DNA of 64,000 nt from Weissella tructae (GTDB lineage Bacteria > Bacillota > Bacilli > Lactobacillales > Lactobacillaceae), in the NCBI RefSeq assembly GCF_000732905.1, contig NZ_CP007588.1:992001-1056000 (forward strand), given 5' to 3'. The notes under the pieces are model-generated. The model ran no database searches. It had not been told where the DNA came from and was given only the letters and a program-made list of their open reading frames with translations. The first letter of the stretch is position 1, and every line of letters starts with the position of its first letter. The position numbers and the translations under genes were made by a program. Shown in pieces: positions 38,462 to 48,235 of this stretch.

Positions 38462-40023
38462 AGCTTAGCCTCCAATTGTACATCTGGATACTTATCACCG
38501 AACCAACGTTCAGCGAAGTGGTTTTCAAACAAGAAGACAGGCTTTTCATGACGATCACGTACCAATAGGTTACGAGATGATGCCATACGTGGGTCCAATT
38601 GTTCTGGGTTAACCCAACGCGCAATCTTGTTACCGATTGGCTCTAGGACAACTTCAGTGTTGTATTCATTTTCCATACGGAATTGGAAGACTTCGAATTG
38701 CAAAGCACCCACGGCACCCAAGATGTAATCTCCTGAATCCCATGCTGTGTACATTTGAATCGTTCCTTCTTGCACAAGTTGTTCAACACCCTTGTGGAAA
38801 GACTTTTGCTTCAAAACGTTCTTCGCATTCACTCGCATGAATTGTTCTGGTGTAAAGGTAGGTAGTTCTTCGAACTCAACCTTCTTCTTACCACCAAAAA
38901 TGGTATCTCCAATTTGGAAATTACCCGTGTCATATAGACCGATAATGTCTCCTGGTACAGCATTTTCAACGTTTTCACGTGTGTCAGCCATGAATTCCGT
39001 CACATTAGACAAACGCAACTTCTTACCAGTACGTGATAATGTAACATCCATACCACGTTCAAATTCACCAGACACAATACGCACAAAGGCAATACGGTCA
39101 CGGTGATTTGGGTTCATGTTCGCTTGAATCTTGAAAATAAATCCTGAGAATTGCTTATCATCTGGATCCATTTCACCACCATCGGTTGTCTTTTTTGCTT
39201 CCGGTGCTGGTGCATATTGCATGTATGTTTCAAGGAATGTTTCCACCCCGAAGTTCGTCAACGCTGATCCGAAGAATACAGGTGTTAATTCACCCTTCAA
39301 AATCGCTTCTTCAGAGAATTCATTTCCAGCATCAACCAACATTTCAACTTCATCACGTGTTTCAGCCCAGGCTGGTGTTTGTTGAATAGGGTTTGGTTCA
39401 ACCAATTCTGAACCATCTTCATCCAATGCTAGGAAACGTTCTCCTTCAGGACGGTAAACTTCAACACGATTGTGGTACAAATCAAACAACCCTGACAAAA
39501 TCTTACCTGATCCAATTGGCCAGTTCATTGGGTATGCTTGAATCCCCAATGTGTTCTCTAGTTCATCCAACAAATCCAAAGGTGGACGACCGTCACGGTC
39601 CAACTTGTTGAAGAATGTAAAGATTGGAATATGACGTTCCTTAACGATTTCAAACAACTTCTTTGTTTGTGGTTCGATACCCTTAGCTGAGTCAACTACC
39701 ATGATAACCGAATCCACGGCCATCAATGTACGGTATGTGTCTTCAGAGAAATCTTCGTGGCCCGGCGTGTCCAAAATGTTGATACGCTTACCTTGGAAAT
39801 CAAACTGCAACACAGAAGACGTTACCGAAATTCCACGCTTTTGTTCAATTTCCATCCAGTCAGACTTGGCAAAGTTTCCTTTACGTCCCTTAACCGTTCC
39901 TGCTTCACGAACAACTCCACCAAGCAACAATAGTTGTTCAGTAATCGTTGTTTTACCCGCGTCCGGATGCGAAATAATAGCAAAGGTACGGCGATTTTTT
40001 AATTGTTCTTGAAATGCTTCCAT
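38458..40023 (-). CDS. prfC: Peptide chain release factor 3
   Basis: 521 residues. The GTPase motifs [13 protein letters not shown] (G1), DTPGHEDF (G3) and [10 protein letters not shown] (G4) start the protein, followed by RF3-type domains II and III with a [16 protein letters not shown] terminus. RF3 recycles RF1/RF2 after peptide release. It resembles but is distinct from tetracycline ribosomal-protection proteins, which are longer and have domain IV loops. It shares a transcript with the downstream 69-residue membrane protein. Confidence 0.96.
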   Translation of the reverse strand: MEAFQEQLKNRRTFAIISHPDAGKTTITEQLLLLGGVVREAGTVKGRKGNFAKSDWMEIEQKRGISVTSSVLQFDFQGKRINILDTPGHEDFSEDTYRTLMAVDSVIMVVDSAKGIEPQTKKLFEIVKERHIPIFTFFNKLDRDGRPPLDLLDELENTLGIQAYPMNWPIGSGKILSGLFDLYHNRVEVYRPEGERFLALDEDGSELVEPNPIQQTPAWAETRDEVEMLVDAGNEFSEEAILKGELTPVFFGSALTNFGVETFLETYMQYAPAPEAKKTTDGGEMDPDDKQFSGFIFKIQANMNPNHRDRIAFVRIVSGEFERGMDVTLSRTGKKLRLSNVTEFMADTRENVENAVPGDIIGLYDTGNFQIGDTIFGGKKKVEFEELPTFTPEQFMRVNAKNVLKQKSFHKGVEQLVQEGTIQMYTAWDSGDYILGAVGALQFEVFQFRMENEYNTEVVLEPIGNKIARWVNPEQLDPRMASSRNLLVRDRHEKPVFLFENHFAERWFGDKYPDVQLEAKL

Positions 40024-40084
40024 GTTTAGTTCGCCCTTTTTTAATTTAACTTTTTCTTAATTATCTTAACAATTCAGTATAACG

Positions 40085-40119
40085 AAAAAAACACCCTGGT
40101 TCAAGACCAGGATGCTTTT
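40085..40119 (-). terminator. Terminator after the anchored surface protein gene
   Basis: CATCCTGG and CCAGGGTG pair around TCTTGAA on the minus strand, with a T7 run, 15 bases after the stop at 40135. Confidence 0.85.
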
Positions 40120-40134
40120 AGATTGGTGAGTAAT

Positions 40135-40881
40135 CTACCACTTCATTGAATTGGCAACGTCTGCAAGAGACTTCGTACCATTACTTGCGTTAACGGTTTG
40201 AATCAAGTTTTGTACCTCTGTGTCCGGTACATAATCAATGTTAATCCCTTGTTCAGCCAAACGCGCACGTGCTTCTGATACTGTCATCTTACCTTCAGCG
40301 ATATTAGCGGCTTTTTTATCTGCATCAACTGCATTGTTTGACTCAGTCTTATTTGATTCAGATGGTTCTGTCACTTCACCTTGAGGATTATTTGTATTGT
40401 CGTTTTGGTTACTATTTGCTTCATTTATTGCTTCTGATGATGACTTTTCTGATGTGATGTCAGATCGTGAACCATCCTTGTTTTGCTCAGCCTTCTTCTT
40501 TGCATCGTCTAATTGCTTCTGCAAATCCACTTGCATCGCCTTAATTTCTTTATCGATGACAGGAACTGTTACTTCAAGTTTCAAGGCACCCTTTAAGATA
40601 TCCAGTGCACCTTTTTGATCATGACCAGCAATCTTTTCAGCGTTCATCACCGCAACTAATTGTTCATCAGCTGCGGTTGTCATATCACTTTTCTTAATTT
40701 TAGCTGCATCTTTATAAGCTGTCTGTGCATCTTTCCATTCATGTTCTTTCACATGCTTCTCAGCCATTGTGATAGCTTCATTGTATTGCTTGTCTGTATT
40801 GTTATTCATGACTGCGTAAACGCCACCAGCACCTAGAATAAGCACTAATAGCGCGCCAATAATTGTCAGTATCTTCTTCAT
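40135..40881 (-). CDS. Membrane-anchored extracellular protein, unknown function
   Basis: 248 residues. A single N-terminal hydrophobic helix (residues 5-24) with no clear cleavage or lipobox Cys suggests an anchor with the rest outside. Residues 30-110 are helical and TPR-like (YNEAITMAEKHVKEHEWKDA, ALDILKGAL). A Ser/Asn/Glu-rich low-complexity linker spans about 135-185. The C-terminal part (GKMTVSEARARLAEQGINIDYVPDTEV) is a compact helical unit. No enzyme motif. ATG 40881 has AGGAGGG upstream. It is a single-gene transcript; a substrate-binding or envelope-stress role is possible but not shown. Confidence 0.78.
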   Translation of the reverse strand: MKKILTIIGALLVLILGAGGVYAVMNNNTDKQYNEAITMAEKHVKEHEWKDAQTAYKDAAKIKKSDMTTAADEQLVAVMNAEKIAGHDQKGALDILKGALKLEVTVPVIDKEIKAMQVDLQKQLDDAKKKAEQNKDGSRSDITSEKSSSEAINEANSNQNDNTNNPQGEVTEPSESNKTESNNAVDADKKAANIAEGKMTVSEARARLAEQGINIDYVPDTEVQNLIQTVNASNGTKSLADVANSMKW

Positions 40882-40940
40882 TTTGCAGCCCTCCTTTTTG
40901 TACTTTCAGTATATCAAACATGTGAATTATTTGTTAGATA

Positions 40941-40971
40941 AAAAAAAGACGACCTATAGGTCGTCTTTTTT
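40941..40971 (-). terminator. Terminator after DUF402 phosphatase gene
   Basis: AAAAAGACGACC and GGTCGTCTTTTT pair around TATA, 8 bases after the stop at 40979. Confidence 0.93.
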
Positions 40972-40978
40972 AACAACT

Positions 40979-41530
40979 TTATCGATTATTTCGTCGCTTA
41001 ATTTCTAAATAGCGACGATACCACAAATCAACATATGCCTGTGAAAACGGCCCACGTTCTTGCTCAATCCAATCGACTAAAATTTTGACATGTTCTTTCA
41101 AAATGAAATCAATGTCCGCTGGATATTGCCAACGCGCTTTGTGTACTTCATATTCATCTGCATCTAATAAACGACGTTCACCATCTGGAAACACTTTGAC
41201 ATCAAGGTCGTAATCAATATATTTAAGTGCTTCTTTATCTAAGACAAACGGTGAGGCCAAGTTACAGTAATATGAGACCCCATTTTCACGTAACATTGCC
41301 ACAATGTTAAACCAGTATTTTCGATGAAAGTATACAATCGCAGGTTCACGAGTAACCCAACGTCGGCCATCATCTTCAATCACCAATGTATGATCATTCA
41401 GGCCGATAATTGCATTTTCACTGGTCTTCAACACCATTGTGTCACGCCAGGTACGATGGAGGCTACCATCGTGCTTGTAGCTCTTAATCGTAATAAAGTC
41501 GCCTTCCCTTGGTAGTCGACTATCTTTCAT
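40979..41530 (-). CDS. Nucleoside tri-/diphosphatase Ntdp (DUF402, YgaC-like)
   Basis: 183 residues. [19 protein letters not shown] at the N terminus and the DUF402 core [42 protein letters not shown] with conserved Asp ligands match S. aureus SA1684/Ntdp, a metal-dependent NTP/NDP phosphatase. The gene is 88 bases after recX, a pairing common in lactobacilli. Cellular substrate is not settled. Confidence 0.9.
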   Translation of the reverse strand: MKDSRLPREGDFITIKSYKHDGSLHRTWRDTMVLKTSENAIIGLNDHTLVIEDDGRRWVTREPAIVYFHRKYWFNIVAMLRENGVSYYCNLASPFVLDKEALKYIDYDLDVKVFPDGERRLLDADEYEVHKARWQYPADIDFILKEHVKILVDWIEQERGPFSQAYVDLWYRRYLEIKRRNNR

Positions 41531-41617
41531 TATCAGAGCCCGCTAAGCCTTTCTCCTATTTAAAATCTTCCTTTTTATTGTACCTGAAAGCGCCACTAAT
41601 GTATATTCTTTGCCCTG

Positions 41618-42430
41618 CTATTCGTTGTCTTTTTCACGTTCATACGTTCTTAACCAGCGATCAATCGCATCCAATTGATACCCCTTGCGGTACAAAGCTT
41701 GTTTTACACGCTTCGTAAATTCCCAACCAGTGTATTGCATGTAGCGATTCACAACCTTTTGCGCGTCACGGTCTAACTTATCATTTTCACGTTCCATGTC
41801 TAAATCATGCTCGGCAAAATAATTCGTTAACGCTTCTTTAATCAACCGCTGATCAAAGCCGTCCTGAATTAACTTTTGTTGTGTTTTTTGTTTCGCTAAA
41901 TACATAGCATAGCGATCATATTTCATCAGTAACCGTTCTACTTGTGTTTCAAGATGCATTTGTTGCGTCTCATCATCATAAGCATCCACGGCATCTAATA
42001 TTGTATTTTGATCAATGCCCCATTGCTTCAACTTAAACTGCACACCTTGGGGGCCTAATTTTCCAGACCGCATCACCCCAGCCACATAACCTTCCGCAAA
42101 AGCGGTGTCATCAAGCACTTGGGCTTTTTCTAAGCGCATTAAGACTGTCTCAATCACATGCACAGGAAAATCTGCTTCCTTTAATTTCATCGCAACTTGT
42201 TGGCGTGAACGCAGCTGCCCAGTCGCGTAAATCAAGCCTTTTTGATAAGCCAATTGTTCATATTCAGCTGCTTCAACGGCTGCTAATTGTTCATCATCCA
42301 GCGTAGTTCCCTTAAACAGATTGAACTGAATTAAGATTTTTTCATCAACGGCAAAGCCATAATCATCATCCAAGTAGATATTATAACGACCCGGTCGTTT
42401 TTGTTGCGTTACCCGTGTAATTGTTCGCAT
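41618..42430 (-). CDS. recX: RecA regulator RecX
   Basis: 270 residues, the long Firmicute RecX form. The sequence begins ITRVTQQKRPGRYNIYLDDDYGFAVDE and has repeated three-helix RecX units (LRSRQQVAMKLKEADFP; GKLGPQGVQFKLKQWGID; DGFDQRLIKEAL; KVVNRYMQYTGWE). RecX binds RecA filaments and modulates recombination. Ntdp follows it in the same direction; the gap of 88 bases has no clear terminator. Confidence 0.93.
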   Translation of the reverse strand: MRTITRVTQQKRPGRYNIYLDDDYGFAVDEKILIQFNLFKGTTLDDEQLAAVEAAEYEQLAYQKGLIYATGQLRSRQQVAMKLKEADFPVHVIETVLMRLEKAQVLDDTAFAEGYVAGVMRSGKLGPQGVQFKLKQWGIDQNTILDAVDAYDDETQQMHLETQVERLLMKYDRYAMYLAKQKTQQKLIQDGFDQRLIKEALTNYFAEHDLDMERENDKLDRDAQKVVNRYMQYTGWEFTKRVKQALYRKGYQLDAIDRWLRTYEREKDNE

Positions 42431-42458
42431 CTCAGCTTCCTCTATCTTTAACTATAAC

Positions 42459-42483
42459 AAAAAAACGCCACTTTCGTGACGTT
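42459..42483 (-). terminator. Terminator after phoU
   Basis: AACG-CAC and GTG-CGTT arms pair around GAAA on the minus strand with a T7 tract, 7 bases beyond the phoU stop. Confidence 0.82.
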
Positions 42484-42490
42484 CCGTTGC

Positions 42491-43165
42491 TTACAAGTAT
42501 GATGATGTTCCAGGGTTCAATTCAACAATCTTTCCTGTACGCTTGTAAATAATCCATTCCGCAATATCAGTAACGTAGTCTTCTGTACGCTTCAAGTATC
42601 CGCCAACCACAATGTAATCTGTTGCTGCGGCAACAAATTCTGGGTCTTCCTTCATTGCTTGAATTGACTTGTTACGAATTTCAGCCATTTCTTCACTAAC
42701 ATGACCAGCTTCAGTGGCCATTGATTCTGCACCTGCGATGTCATCGTTGACATAGAAGTCCAAAACCTTACGAACCATCATGGCAACTTCCTTACCAACT
42801 TCACCAATCAATGTTTCAATTTCAGGAATACGCTTTGTACCCTTCATGTGAATTGTTGAGATGGCAATGTTACGTGAGTTGTCACCAATACGTTCAAGAA
42901 CTGACACAGCCTTCAAAATCGTCACGATTTCACGTAGGTCAGTTGTAACGGGTTGGTACAAAGCAATCATTTCGAATGTCTTCTTTTCGATTGCGATTTC
43001 ACGGTGATTAATGGCCTTATCACGGTCAATAATCTCTTGTGCCTTTTCACGATCGTGATCAAGGAAAACTTGCACAGATTCTTCCAAAGTTTCTGAAACA
43101 AGTAGTCCCATTTCCTTAAACGATGTATCTAAATCAGCTAATTCTTCATCAAACATGCGACGCAT
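42491..43165 (-). CDS. phoU: Phosphate transport regulator PhoU
   Basis: 224 residues, two three-helix PhoU repeats with the acidic metal-binding E/D patterns (VLERIGDNSRNIA and YLKRTEDYVTDIAEW). PhoU damps Pst uptake and PhoR signalling when phosphate is plentiful. It is the last gene of pstS-C-A-B-B-phoU, 52 bases after the second pstB, and is followed by a terminator. Confidence 0.96.
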   Translation of the reverse strand: MRRMFDEELADLDTSFKEMGLLVSETLEESVQVFLDHDREKAQEIIDRDKAINHREIAIEKKTFEMIALYQPVTTDLREIVTILKAVSVLERIGDNSRNIAISTIHMKGTKRIPEIETLIGEVGKEVAMMVRKVLDFYVNDDIAGAESMATEAGHVSEEMAEIRNKSIQAMKEDPEFVAAATDYIVVGGYLKRTEDYVTDIAEWIIYKRTGKIVELNPGTSSYL

Positions 43166-43217
43166 ATTGAATCCCTCCCAAATTTCTCCTTATTGCTAAG
43201 GTGCCGTATTTTAAATA

Positions 43218-43976
43218 TTATCCAAAACGTCCTGAAATGTAATCTTGTGTTTCTTGACGAGCTGGGTTCATAAACATCTTCTTTGTTGCATCCGCTTCAA
43301 TCAAATCACCATTCATAAAGAATGCTGTACGATCTGAAATACGAGATGCTTGTGACATTGAATGTGTCACGATAATCATTGTGTAGTCATCACGCAATGA
43401 CAACAATGTGTTTTCAACCTTGTGAGATGAAACTGGGTCCAAAGCGGCCGTTGGTTCATCTAGCAACAAGATATCAGGTTCAGTTGCCAATGCACGGGCA
43501 ATTGACACACGTTGTTGTTGTCCACCAGACAATGACAAGGCTGACTTATGCAAGTCATCCTTAACTTCATCCCAGATAGCGGCTTGACGCAAAGACATTT
43601 CAACCTTTTCGTCTAAGATAGCCTTATCTGTTTGGCCAGAAATACGCATTCCAAATGACACGTTATCGTAAATTGAGAACGGGAATGGATTTGGTTGTTG
43701 GAAAACCATTCCGACACGCTTACGTAGTTCAACCACGTCCATGCTTGGTGCATAGATATCTTGTCCTTCAAGCGTAAATGTTCCATTAACAGTTACGTAG
43801 TCAGTCAAATCATGCATACGGTTAATCGTACGTAGGTAAGTTGACTTTCCTGAACCTGAAGGTCCGATTAAAGCGGTAATCCCATAACGATCGTAATCAA
43901 GGTTAATCCCATGAAGGGCTTCCTTTTCACCATAGTATAGGCGGACATTTTCTGTTTTTAAAATTTTATCGCTCAT
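43218..43976 (-). CDS. pstB: Phosphate ABC transporter ATP-binding protein PstB (second copy)
   Basis: 252 residues from ATG 43976 (AGGGG upstream); an in-frame ATG at 44015 falls inside the previous pstB. Walker [13 protein letters not shown], signature [15 protein letters not shown] and [19 protein letters not shown] are intact. Ends in YISGRFG, the usual PstB C terminus. Together with the other copy it energises Pi import by PstA/PstC. Confidence 0.96.
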   Translation of the reverse strand: MSDKILKTENVRLYYGEKEALHGINLDYDRYGITALIGPSGSGKSTYLRTINRMHDLTDYVTVNGTFTLEGQDIYAPSMDVVELRKRVGMVFQQPNPFPFSIYDNVSFGMRISGQTDKAILDEKVEMSLRQAAIWDEVKDDLHKSALSLSGGQQQRVSIARALATEPDILLLDEPTAALDPVSSHKVENTLLSLRDDYTMIIVTHSMSQASRISDRTAFFMNGDLIEADATKKMFMNPARQETQDYISGRFG

Positions 43977-43986
43977 GCTAGTCCCC

Positions 43987-44814
43987 TTATCCAAAGTTTC
44001 CGTTGACGTAATCAATTGTCAATTGCACCTTAGGGCGAGTGAAGATCTTACGTGTTTCATCATATTCAACAACCTTACCCATGTGGAAGAAAGCTGTGTA
44101 GTCTGAAATACGCGCTGCTTGTTGCATGTTGTGCGTCACGATAACAATCGTGTACTTATCCTTAAGCTCAAGCAATGTATCTTCAATCTTCGCAGATGAA
44201 ATTGGGTCCAACGCTGACGCAGGTTCATCCAATAGTAGGATGTCTGGCTTCATCGCAATTGCACGAGCAATTACCAAACGTTGGGCTTGACCACCTGACA
44301 AAGCCAAAGCTGACTTATCCAAGTCATCCTTAACTTCATCCCACAAAGCAGCTTGCTTTAGAGATGATTCAACAATTTCATCCAAGTATTCCTTATCGCG
44401 AATACCATGTTGCTTCAAGGCAAACGTAATGTTCTCACGAATTGACTTGGCAAATGGATTTGGACGTTGGAAAACCATTCCAATGTGACGACGCATTTCG
44501 TAAACGTCGACTTCCTTAGAATTGATGTCCAATCCACGGTACATAATCTTACCTTGCACGTCGGCAACATCGTCATTCATACGATTCAATGAACGCAAGA
44601 AAGTTGACTTTCCTGATCCTGAACCACCAATCAATGATGTAATCTTGAAACGTTCAAATTGTAGATCTGCATCTTGCAAAGCAAGCTTTGTTCCGTAGAA
44701 AACTTTTAGTCCATCAGTTGTAAGGGCGACTTCTTGATTATCATCCATGCGGTAGATGTTGCTAGTTGGTTGTTCCGCATTCAGATTTAAGTAATCTAAG
44801 TTATTTTCACTCAT
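43987..44814 (-). CDS. pstB: Phosphate ABC transporter ATP-binding protein PstB (first copy)
   Basis: 275 residues with a 28-residue N-terminal extension before the ABC core. Walker [17 protein letters not shown], signature [15 protein letters not shown] and [19 protein letters not shown] are intact. Ends in YVNGNFG. The two tandem copies are diverged (for example LSGGQAQR against LSGGQQQR), as in streptococci and lactobacilli, and may form a heterodimer. Confidence 0.96.
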   Translation of the reverse strand: MSENNLDYLNLNAEQPTSNIYRMDDNQEVALTTDGLKVFYGTKLALQDADLQFERFKITSLIGGSGSGKSTFLRSLNRMNDDVADVQGKIMYRGLDINSKEVDVYEMRRHIGMVFQRPNPFAKSIRENITFALKQHGIRDKEYLDEIVESSLKQAALWDEVKDDLDKSALALSGGQAQRLVIARAIAMKPDILLLDEPASALDPISSAKIEDTLLELKDKYTIVIVTHNMQQAARISDYTAFFHMGKVVEYDETRKIFTRPKVQLTIDYVNGNFG

Positions 44815-44828
44815 GTCAAAATCCTCTT

Positions 44829-45719
44829 TTACTTGGTTGCTGTTAGACGCTTGAATAGGTAATTACTTAGGTAACGTGCTAAGAAATTAAATAGCAAGAC
44901 AGCAATGATAAGAACAGCTGAGGCACCAGCTGAAACAGCAGCAGCGTCAGGCATGATTCCTTCAGAATTAATCTTCCAGATATGCACGGCTAGTGTTTCT
45001 GCAGGACGCATAATGTTCAATGGACTTGAGATATTGAATGGGTTCCAATCTGTAAAGTCCAAAGCAGGTGCTGATTGTCCAGCTGTGTAAATCAACGCAG
45101 CGGCTTCACCGAACACACGTCCGGCTGACAAAACAAGTCCTGTCACAATTGATGGCAAGGCAGCTGGCAAAATAATGTGACCAACTGTTTCCCAACGTGA
45201 CAATCCAAGGGCAGCCCCTGCTTCACGTTGAATGTTAGGCACTGTACGTAGTGAATCTTCAACGGAACGTGTCAACAATGGCAAGTTAAAGAATGTCAAA
45301 GCAATCGCTCCAGACAAAATTGAGAAACCAAGATTGAATTGGACAACGAAGACCAAGAAACCAAACAAACCAACAACAACAGATGGCAATGATGACAAGA
45401 TTTCGATTGATGTACGAATCAAACCTGTCACACGACTCTTTGGGTTTGCGTATTCATTCAAGTAAATTCCAGCTCCCAAGGCAATTGGGAATGAAATCAA
45501 CATTGTAATGATTAGCAAGTACATTGAGTTAAATAGTTGAATTCCAATTCCACCACCGGCTGAGAAACCAGTTGAAGGTGATGTTAGGAACTTCCATGAT
45601 AGATGTGGTAATCCTTGAATCAAAATGTATCCTAGCAAAGAAGCTAGAATCACAATAACAAAACCAGAAATTCCAAACAAAACTCCAGTTGCGATTTTAT
45701 CTGCACGTTTAGCATTCAT
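44829..45719 (-). CDS. pstA: Phosphate ABC transporter permease PstA
   Basis: 296 residues, six membrane helices. The EAA-like loop GAALGLSRWETVGHIILPAALP marks contact with the ATPase. Lies 14 bases before the first pstB and 5 bases after pstC. Confidence 0.96.
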   Translation of the reverse strand: MNAKRADKIATGVLFGISGFVIVILASLLGYILIQGLPHLSWKFLTSPSTGFSAGGGIGIQLFNSMYLLIITMLISFPIALGAGIYLNEYANPKSRVTGLIRTSIEILSSLPSVVVGLFGFLVFVVQFNLGFSILSGAIALTFFNLPLLTRSVEDSLRTVPNIQREAGAALGLSRWETVGHIILPAALPSIVTGLVLSAGRVFGEAAALIYTAGQSAPALDFTDWNPFNISSPLNIMRPAETLAVHIWKINSEGIMPDAAAVSAGASAVLIIAVLLFNFLARYLSNYLFKRLTATK

Positions 45720-45724
45720 AATGA

Positions 45725-46645
45725 TTACATCGCTCCCTTCTTAGCAATTGCACGAATAACTGAGTTAAAGAATAGTGACATCAACAATAGGATTAATGCC
45801 AAACTCCACAACGCATTGTTTTGAAGTGATCCCATAACCGTGTTTCCAATTCCTTGTGTCAACACTGATGTTAGTGTTGCTGCTGGAGAAGTTAGATTAT
45901 GTGGCATCAAAGCAGCGTTACCAACCACCATTTGTACGGCCAAGGCTTCACCAAAGGCACGCGCCATTCCAAAGACCATCGCAGTCAAGATACCTGGTGT
46001 TGCACCACGCAAGATAACCTTGTAAATCATTTGCCAACGTGTTGCTCCAAGAGCTAACGCTGATTCACGATAGTGACGAGGCACAGCCTTCAATGTATCA
46101 ACAGTCATAGATGTAATCGTTGGTAGAATCATAACGAAAAGGACAATCGCCCCTGACAAGATTCCAAATCCTGAACCACCAAATGTATTACGCATAAATG
46201 GCACCAAAACTGATAACCCAATAAATCCGTAAACAACTGATGGAATTCCAACCAATAGTTCTGTAACAGGTCCCAAAATCTTAGCACCACGCTTAGGTGA
46301 GATTTCAGTCATGAACAAAGCTGTTCCGATGGCAAACGGTGTTGCGATCAATGCAGCAAGCAATGTAACCAAGAATGATCCAACGATCATTGGGGCAGCA
46401 CCAACAAAAGGTACGCCATTAGCATCTTTTTGACCTGGGGCCCACTTAGTACCCGTTAAGAAATCCCAAAGATTAATCTTATCAACGAAGAAAGTGGCCA
46501 ATCCCTTAGATGCGACGAAATAAAAGATTGAAACAACAACGGCTACAATCAACAACAAGGCTGATAGTGATACGATGCGTCCAAATTTATCACGACGGCT
46601 AGCTTTAGATTCCTTTAACAAGGACTCGCGAATTTCGTCCATCAT
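45725..46645 (-). CDS. pstC: Phosphate ABC transporter permease PstC
   Basis: 306 residues, six membrane helices after a charged cytosolic N terminus. The EAA loop ALALGATRWQMIYKVILRGA is clear. Start is ATG 46645 (overlapping the pstS stop as TAATG) or the next codon ATG at 46642, which has the better distance to the GGAG ribosome site. Confidence 0.96.
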   Translation of the reverse strand: MMDEIRESLLKESKASRRDKFGRIVSLSALLLIVAVVVSIFYFVASKGLATFFVDKINLWDFLTGTKWAPGQKDANGVPFVGAAPMIVGSFLVTLLAALIATPFAIGTALFMTEISPKRGAKILGPVTELLVGIPSVVYGFIGLSVLVPFMRNTFGGSGFGILSGAIVLFVMILPTITSMTVDTLKAVPRHYRESALALGATRWQMIYKVILRGATPGILTAMVFGMARAFGEALAVQMVVGNAALMPHNLTSPAATLTSVLTQGIGNTVMGSLQNNALWSLALILLLMSLFFNSVIRAIAKKGAM

Positions 46646-47523
46646 TATTCTCCTTTAACAGCGTGTACATTTCCATTAACATCACGTTCAACTTCCATCT
46701 CGTGAATTGAAATGTATCCTAGTTGTGGTACAAGTGTTCCTTGAATTTTTTCTGAATTTAAGTGTTCAATGAACTTTTGGACACCGGCACGTGGTTGTCC
46801 CTTCGTGTACACATGTTCATATGACCAGATTGGCCATTCACTTGTCTTAACAGTGGCTTCTTCTGGCTTAACACCATCCAAAGTTGGTACTGAAATTGAG
46901 TTATCCAAGTACGCAAACGCAGCGTATGAGATTGCACCTGGTGTTGTTGCCACGATTTGACGTGTCATACCTGATGAATCTTGTTCTTGTGCGTCCATTG
47001 ATTCGTGTTCCTTAAGTCCCCACTTCTCAAATGTTAGACGGGTTCCTGATCCAGACACACGGTTAACAACAACAACTGGCAAATCAGCACCGCCGATTTC
47101 CTTCCAGTTCTTGATCTTACCTGTAAAGATATCAATCAATTGTTGTTGTGTTAAATTGTCAATTTTATTTTCTTTATTAAGCATTGGAGCGATTCCTACG
47201 ACAGCGACCTTGTGGTCAACTAGCGCACTCGCATCGATTCCTTCTTTTTCTTCCGCAAACACGTCAGAATTTCCCAAATCGACAGCTCCTGATTGAACCT
47301 GTGCTAACCCGGTTCCAGTTCCACCACCTTGCACGTTAACAAACGTCCCTAAATGCTCATTGGCGAAGTCTTCACCAGCAGCTTCCACAAGTGGTTGTAG
47401 CGCGGTTGAACCAACCGCAGTAATGTTCTCACCACCATTTTCGTCACGTGTGACATAACCCCACGTCAACAAACCTCCAATGGTCGCAAGAATGGCAATA
47501 ATGATAAACCAACTACGTTTCAT
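46645..47523 (-). CDS. pstS: Phosphate-binding protein PstS
   Basis: 292 residues. ITAVGSTALQPLVEAAGEDF, NVQGGGTGTGLAQVQSGAVDLGNSD and NRVSGSGTR are the phosphate-binding loops. A hydrophobic N-terminal helix (residues 5-21) is present, but no Cys of a lipobox follows it, unlike most Firmicute PstS; the protein is presumably held by an uncleaved signal anchor. First gene of the pst operon. ATG 47523 has AGGAG ten bases upstream; PhoP-type TTTACA repeats lie further upstream. Confidence 0.95.
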   Translation of the reverse strand: MKRSWFIIIAILATIGGLLTWGYVTRDENGGENITAVGSTALQPLVEAAGEDFANEHLGTFVNVQGGGTGTGLAQVQSGAVDLGNSDVFAEEKEGIDASALVDHKVAVVGIAPMLNKENKIDNLTQQQLIDIFTGKIKNWKEIGGADLPVVVVNRVSGSGTRLTFEKWGLKEHESMDAQEQDSSGMTRQIVATTPGAISYAAFAYLDNSISVPTLDGVKPEEATVKTSEWPIWSYEHVYTKGQPRAGVQKFIEHLNSEKIQGTLVPQLGYISIHEMEVERDVNGNVHAVKGE

Positions 47524-47575
47524 AATTGAACGTCTCCTATCAATTTTTACTACATTATTAATTATCTAAGATATA

Positions 47576-47603
47576 TGTAAAATAGTCATCACAGTTGTGT
47601 AAA
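47576..47603 (-). promoter_or_regulatory. Candidate PhoP box upstream of pstS
   Basis: On the minus strand two TTTACA hexamers begin exactly 22 bases apart (two helical turns), the spacing class of PhoP direct repeats (11-base periods). The intermediate repeat at 11 bases does not match. The downstream copy may double as the -35 for an AATAAT -10 about 16 bases further on. Supports phosphate control of pst, but is incomplete relative to B. subtilis PhoP boxes. Confidence 0.45.
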
Positions 47604-47631
47604 GATTTCCATTACAAAGCAACAAATAACC

Positions 47632-47907
47632 TTACACGGCACCGAACGTTGTTGCCCACGCTAGCATTAAGACGGTTGCAGCGTTCAAACCTAAAATCAG
47701 GCTATATAGGATACGTTGACGCTTAGTTAAATCTTGTGTCAACAATTGCACCCCGAAGAACACAAAAATCATCAACATTGCCAAGATAATCAAACTTTGG
47801 CGACGAATCATCAGTTGTGACAACATCACCACAATCAAGGCAACGTTATACCACAATGAATTTACCACTGGCGCCAAGACATTGGCCCACTTTTTTAAAT
47901 TACTCAC
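47632..47907 (-). CDS. Small three-helix membrane protein, paralogue 3 of a tandem set
   Basis: 91 residues, GTG start at 47907 with GAGGAG six bases upstream. Three hydrophobic segments. It shares with its two upstream neighbours Pro13, Trp19 and Gln31 at the same positions, and the K-x2-R-x2-Y motif (Lys62, Arg65, Tyr68) before the last helix. No family recognised. It ends 108 bases before pstS. Confidence 0.75.
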   Translation of the reverse strand: MSNLKKWANVLAPVVNSLWYNVALIVVMLSQLMIRRQSLIILAMLMIFVFFGVQLLTQDLTKRQRILYSLILGLNAATVLMLAWATTFGAV

Positions 47908-47932
47908 ACAAAACTCCTCATTCGAATGTGTC

Positions 47933-47951
47933 CGTTATTCTATGAATAACG
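47933..47951. repeat. Short inverted repeat between two of the paralogous membrane genes
   Basis: CGTTATTC-TAT-GAATAACG, eight perfect pairs and a 3-base loop, without a T tract on either strand. It could be an RNA hairpin affecting mRNA stability or a protein-binding site. Confidence 0.5.
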
Positions 47952-47957
47952 ACTAAA

Positions 47958-48218
47958 TTAACCAAAGAGAGCTACGATATGTAACCCCACAGAAAACAAC
48001 ACTAAAACTAACAATATGTAATAAAACACACGCATGCGCTTGCTATGATTACCTGCTACTAAATTGGTGAACACCATCATCAACACCAATAGTGATGAGA
48101 TTAACACCATCGGATCCACAAATAGTTGTGCTAACACAACACCCGTCAAAAGAATTAAAAACCAGACTGAATTCACAATCGGTTCTAACGCATATGCTAA
48201 TTTATTTACCCACTTCAT
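47958..48218 (-). CDS. Small three-helix membrane protein, paralogue 2 of a tandem set
   Basis: 86 residues, ATG 48218 with GAGGAG nine bases upstream. Pro13, Trp19 and Gln31 align with the other two copies; Lys60, Arg63 and Tyr66 form the same K-x2-R-x2-Y motif, two residues earlier because the middle loop is shorter. Hydrophobic segments at about 18-34, 38-54 and 66-84. Starts 17 bases after the first paralogue. Confidence 0.76.
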   Translation of the reverse strand: MKWVNKLAYALEPIVNSVWFLILLTGVVLAQLFVDPMVLISSLLVLMMVFTNLVAGNHSKRMRVFYYILLVLVLFSVGLHIVALFG

Positions 48219-48235
48219 CTATGCCCGCTCCTCGT

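Noticed and set aside
38328-38624. 98-codon minus-strand frame within prfC
   Set aside because: Out of frame with an intact RF3 and across the small membrane gene; no likeness.
38458-40023. Tetracycline ribosomal protection protein
   Set aside because: Length of 521 residues and the RF3-type C terminus fit prfC; TetM-like proteins are about 640 residues.
47933-47951. Terminator between paralogue genes
   Set aside because: The hairpin has no T tract on either strand and the trio is otherwise operon-like.
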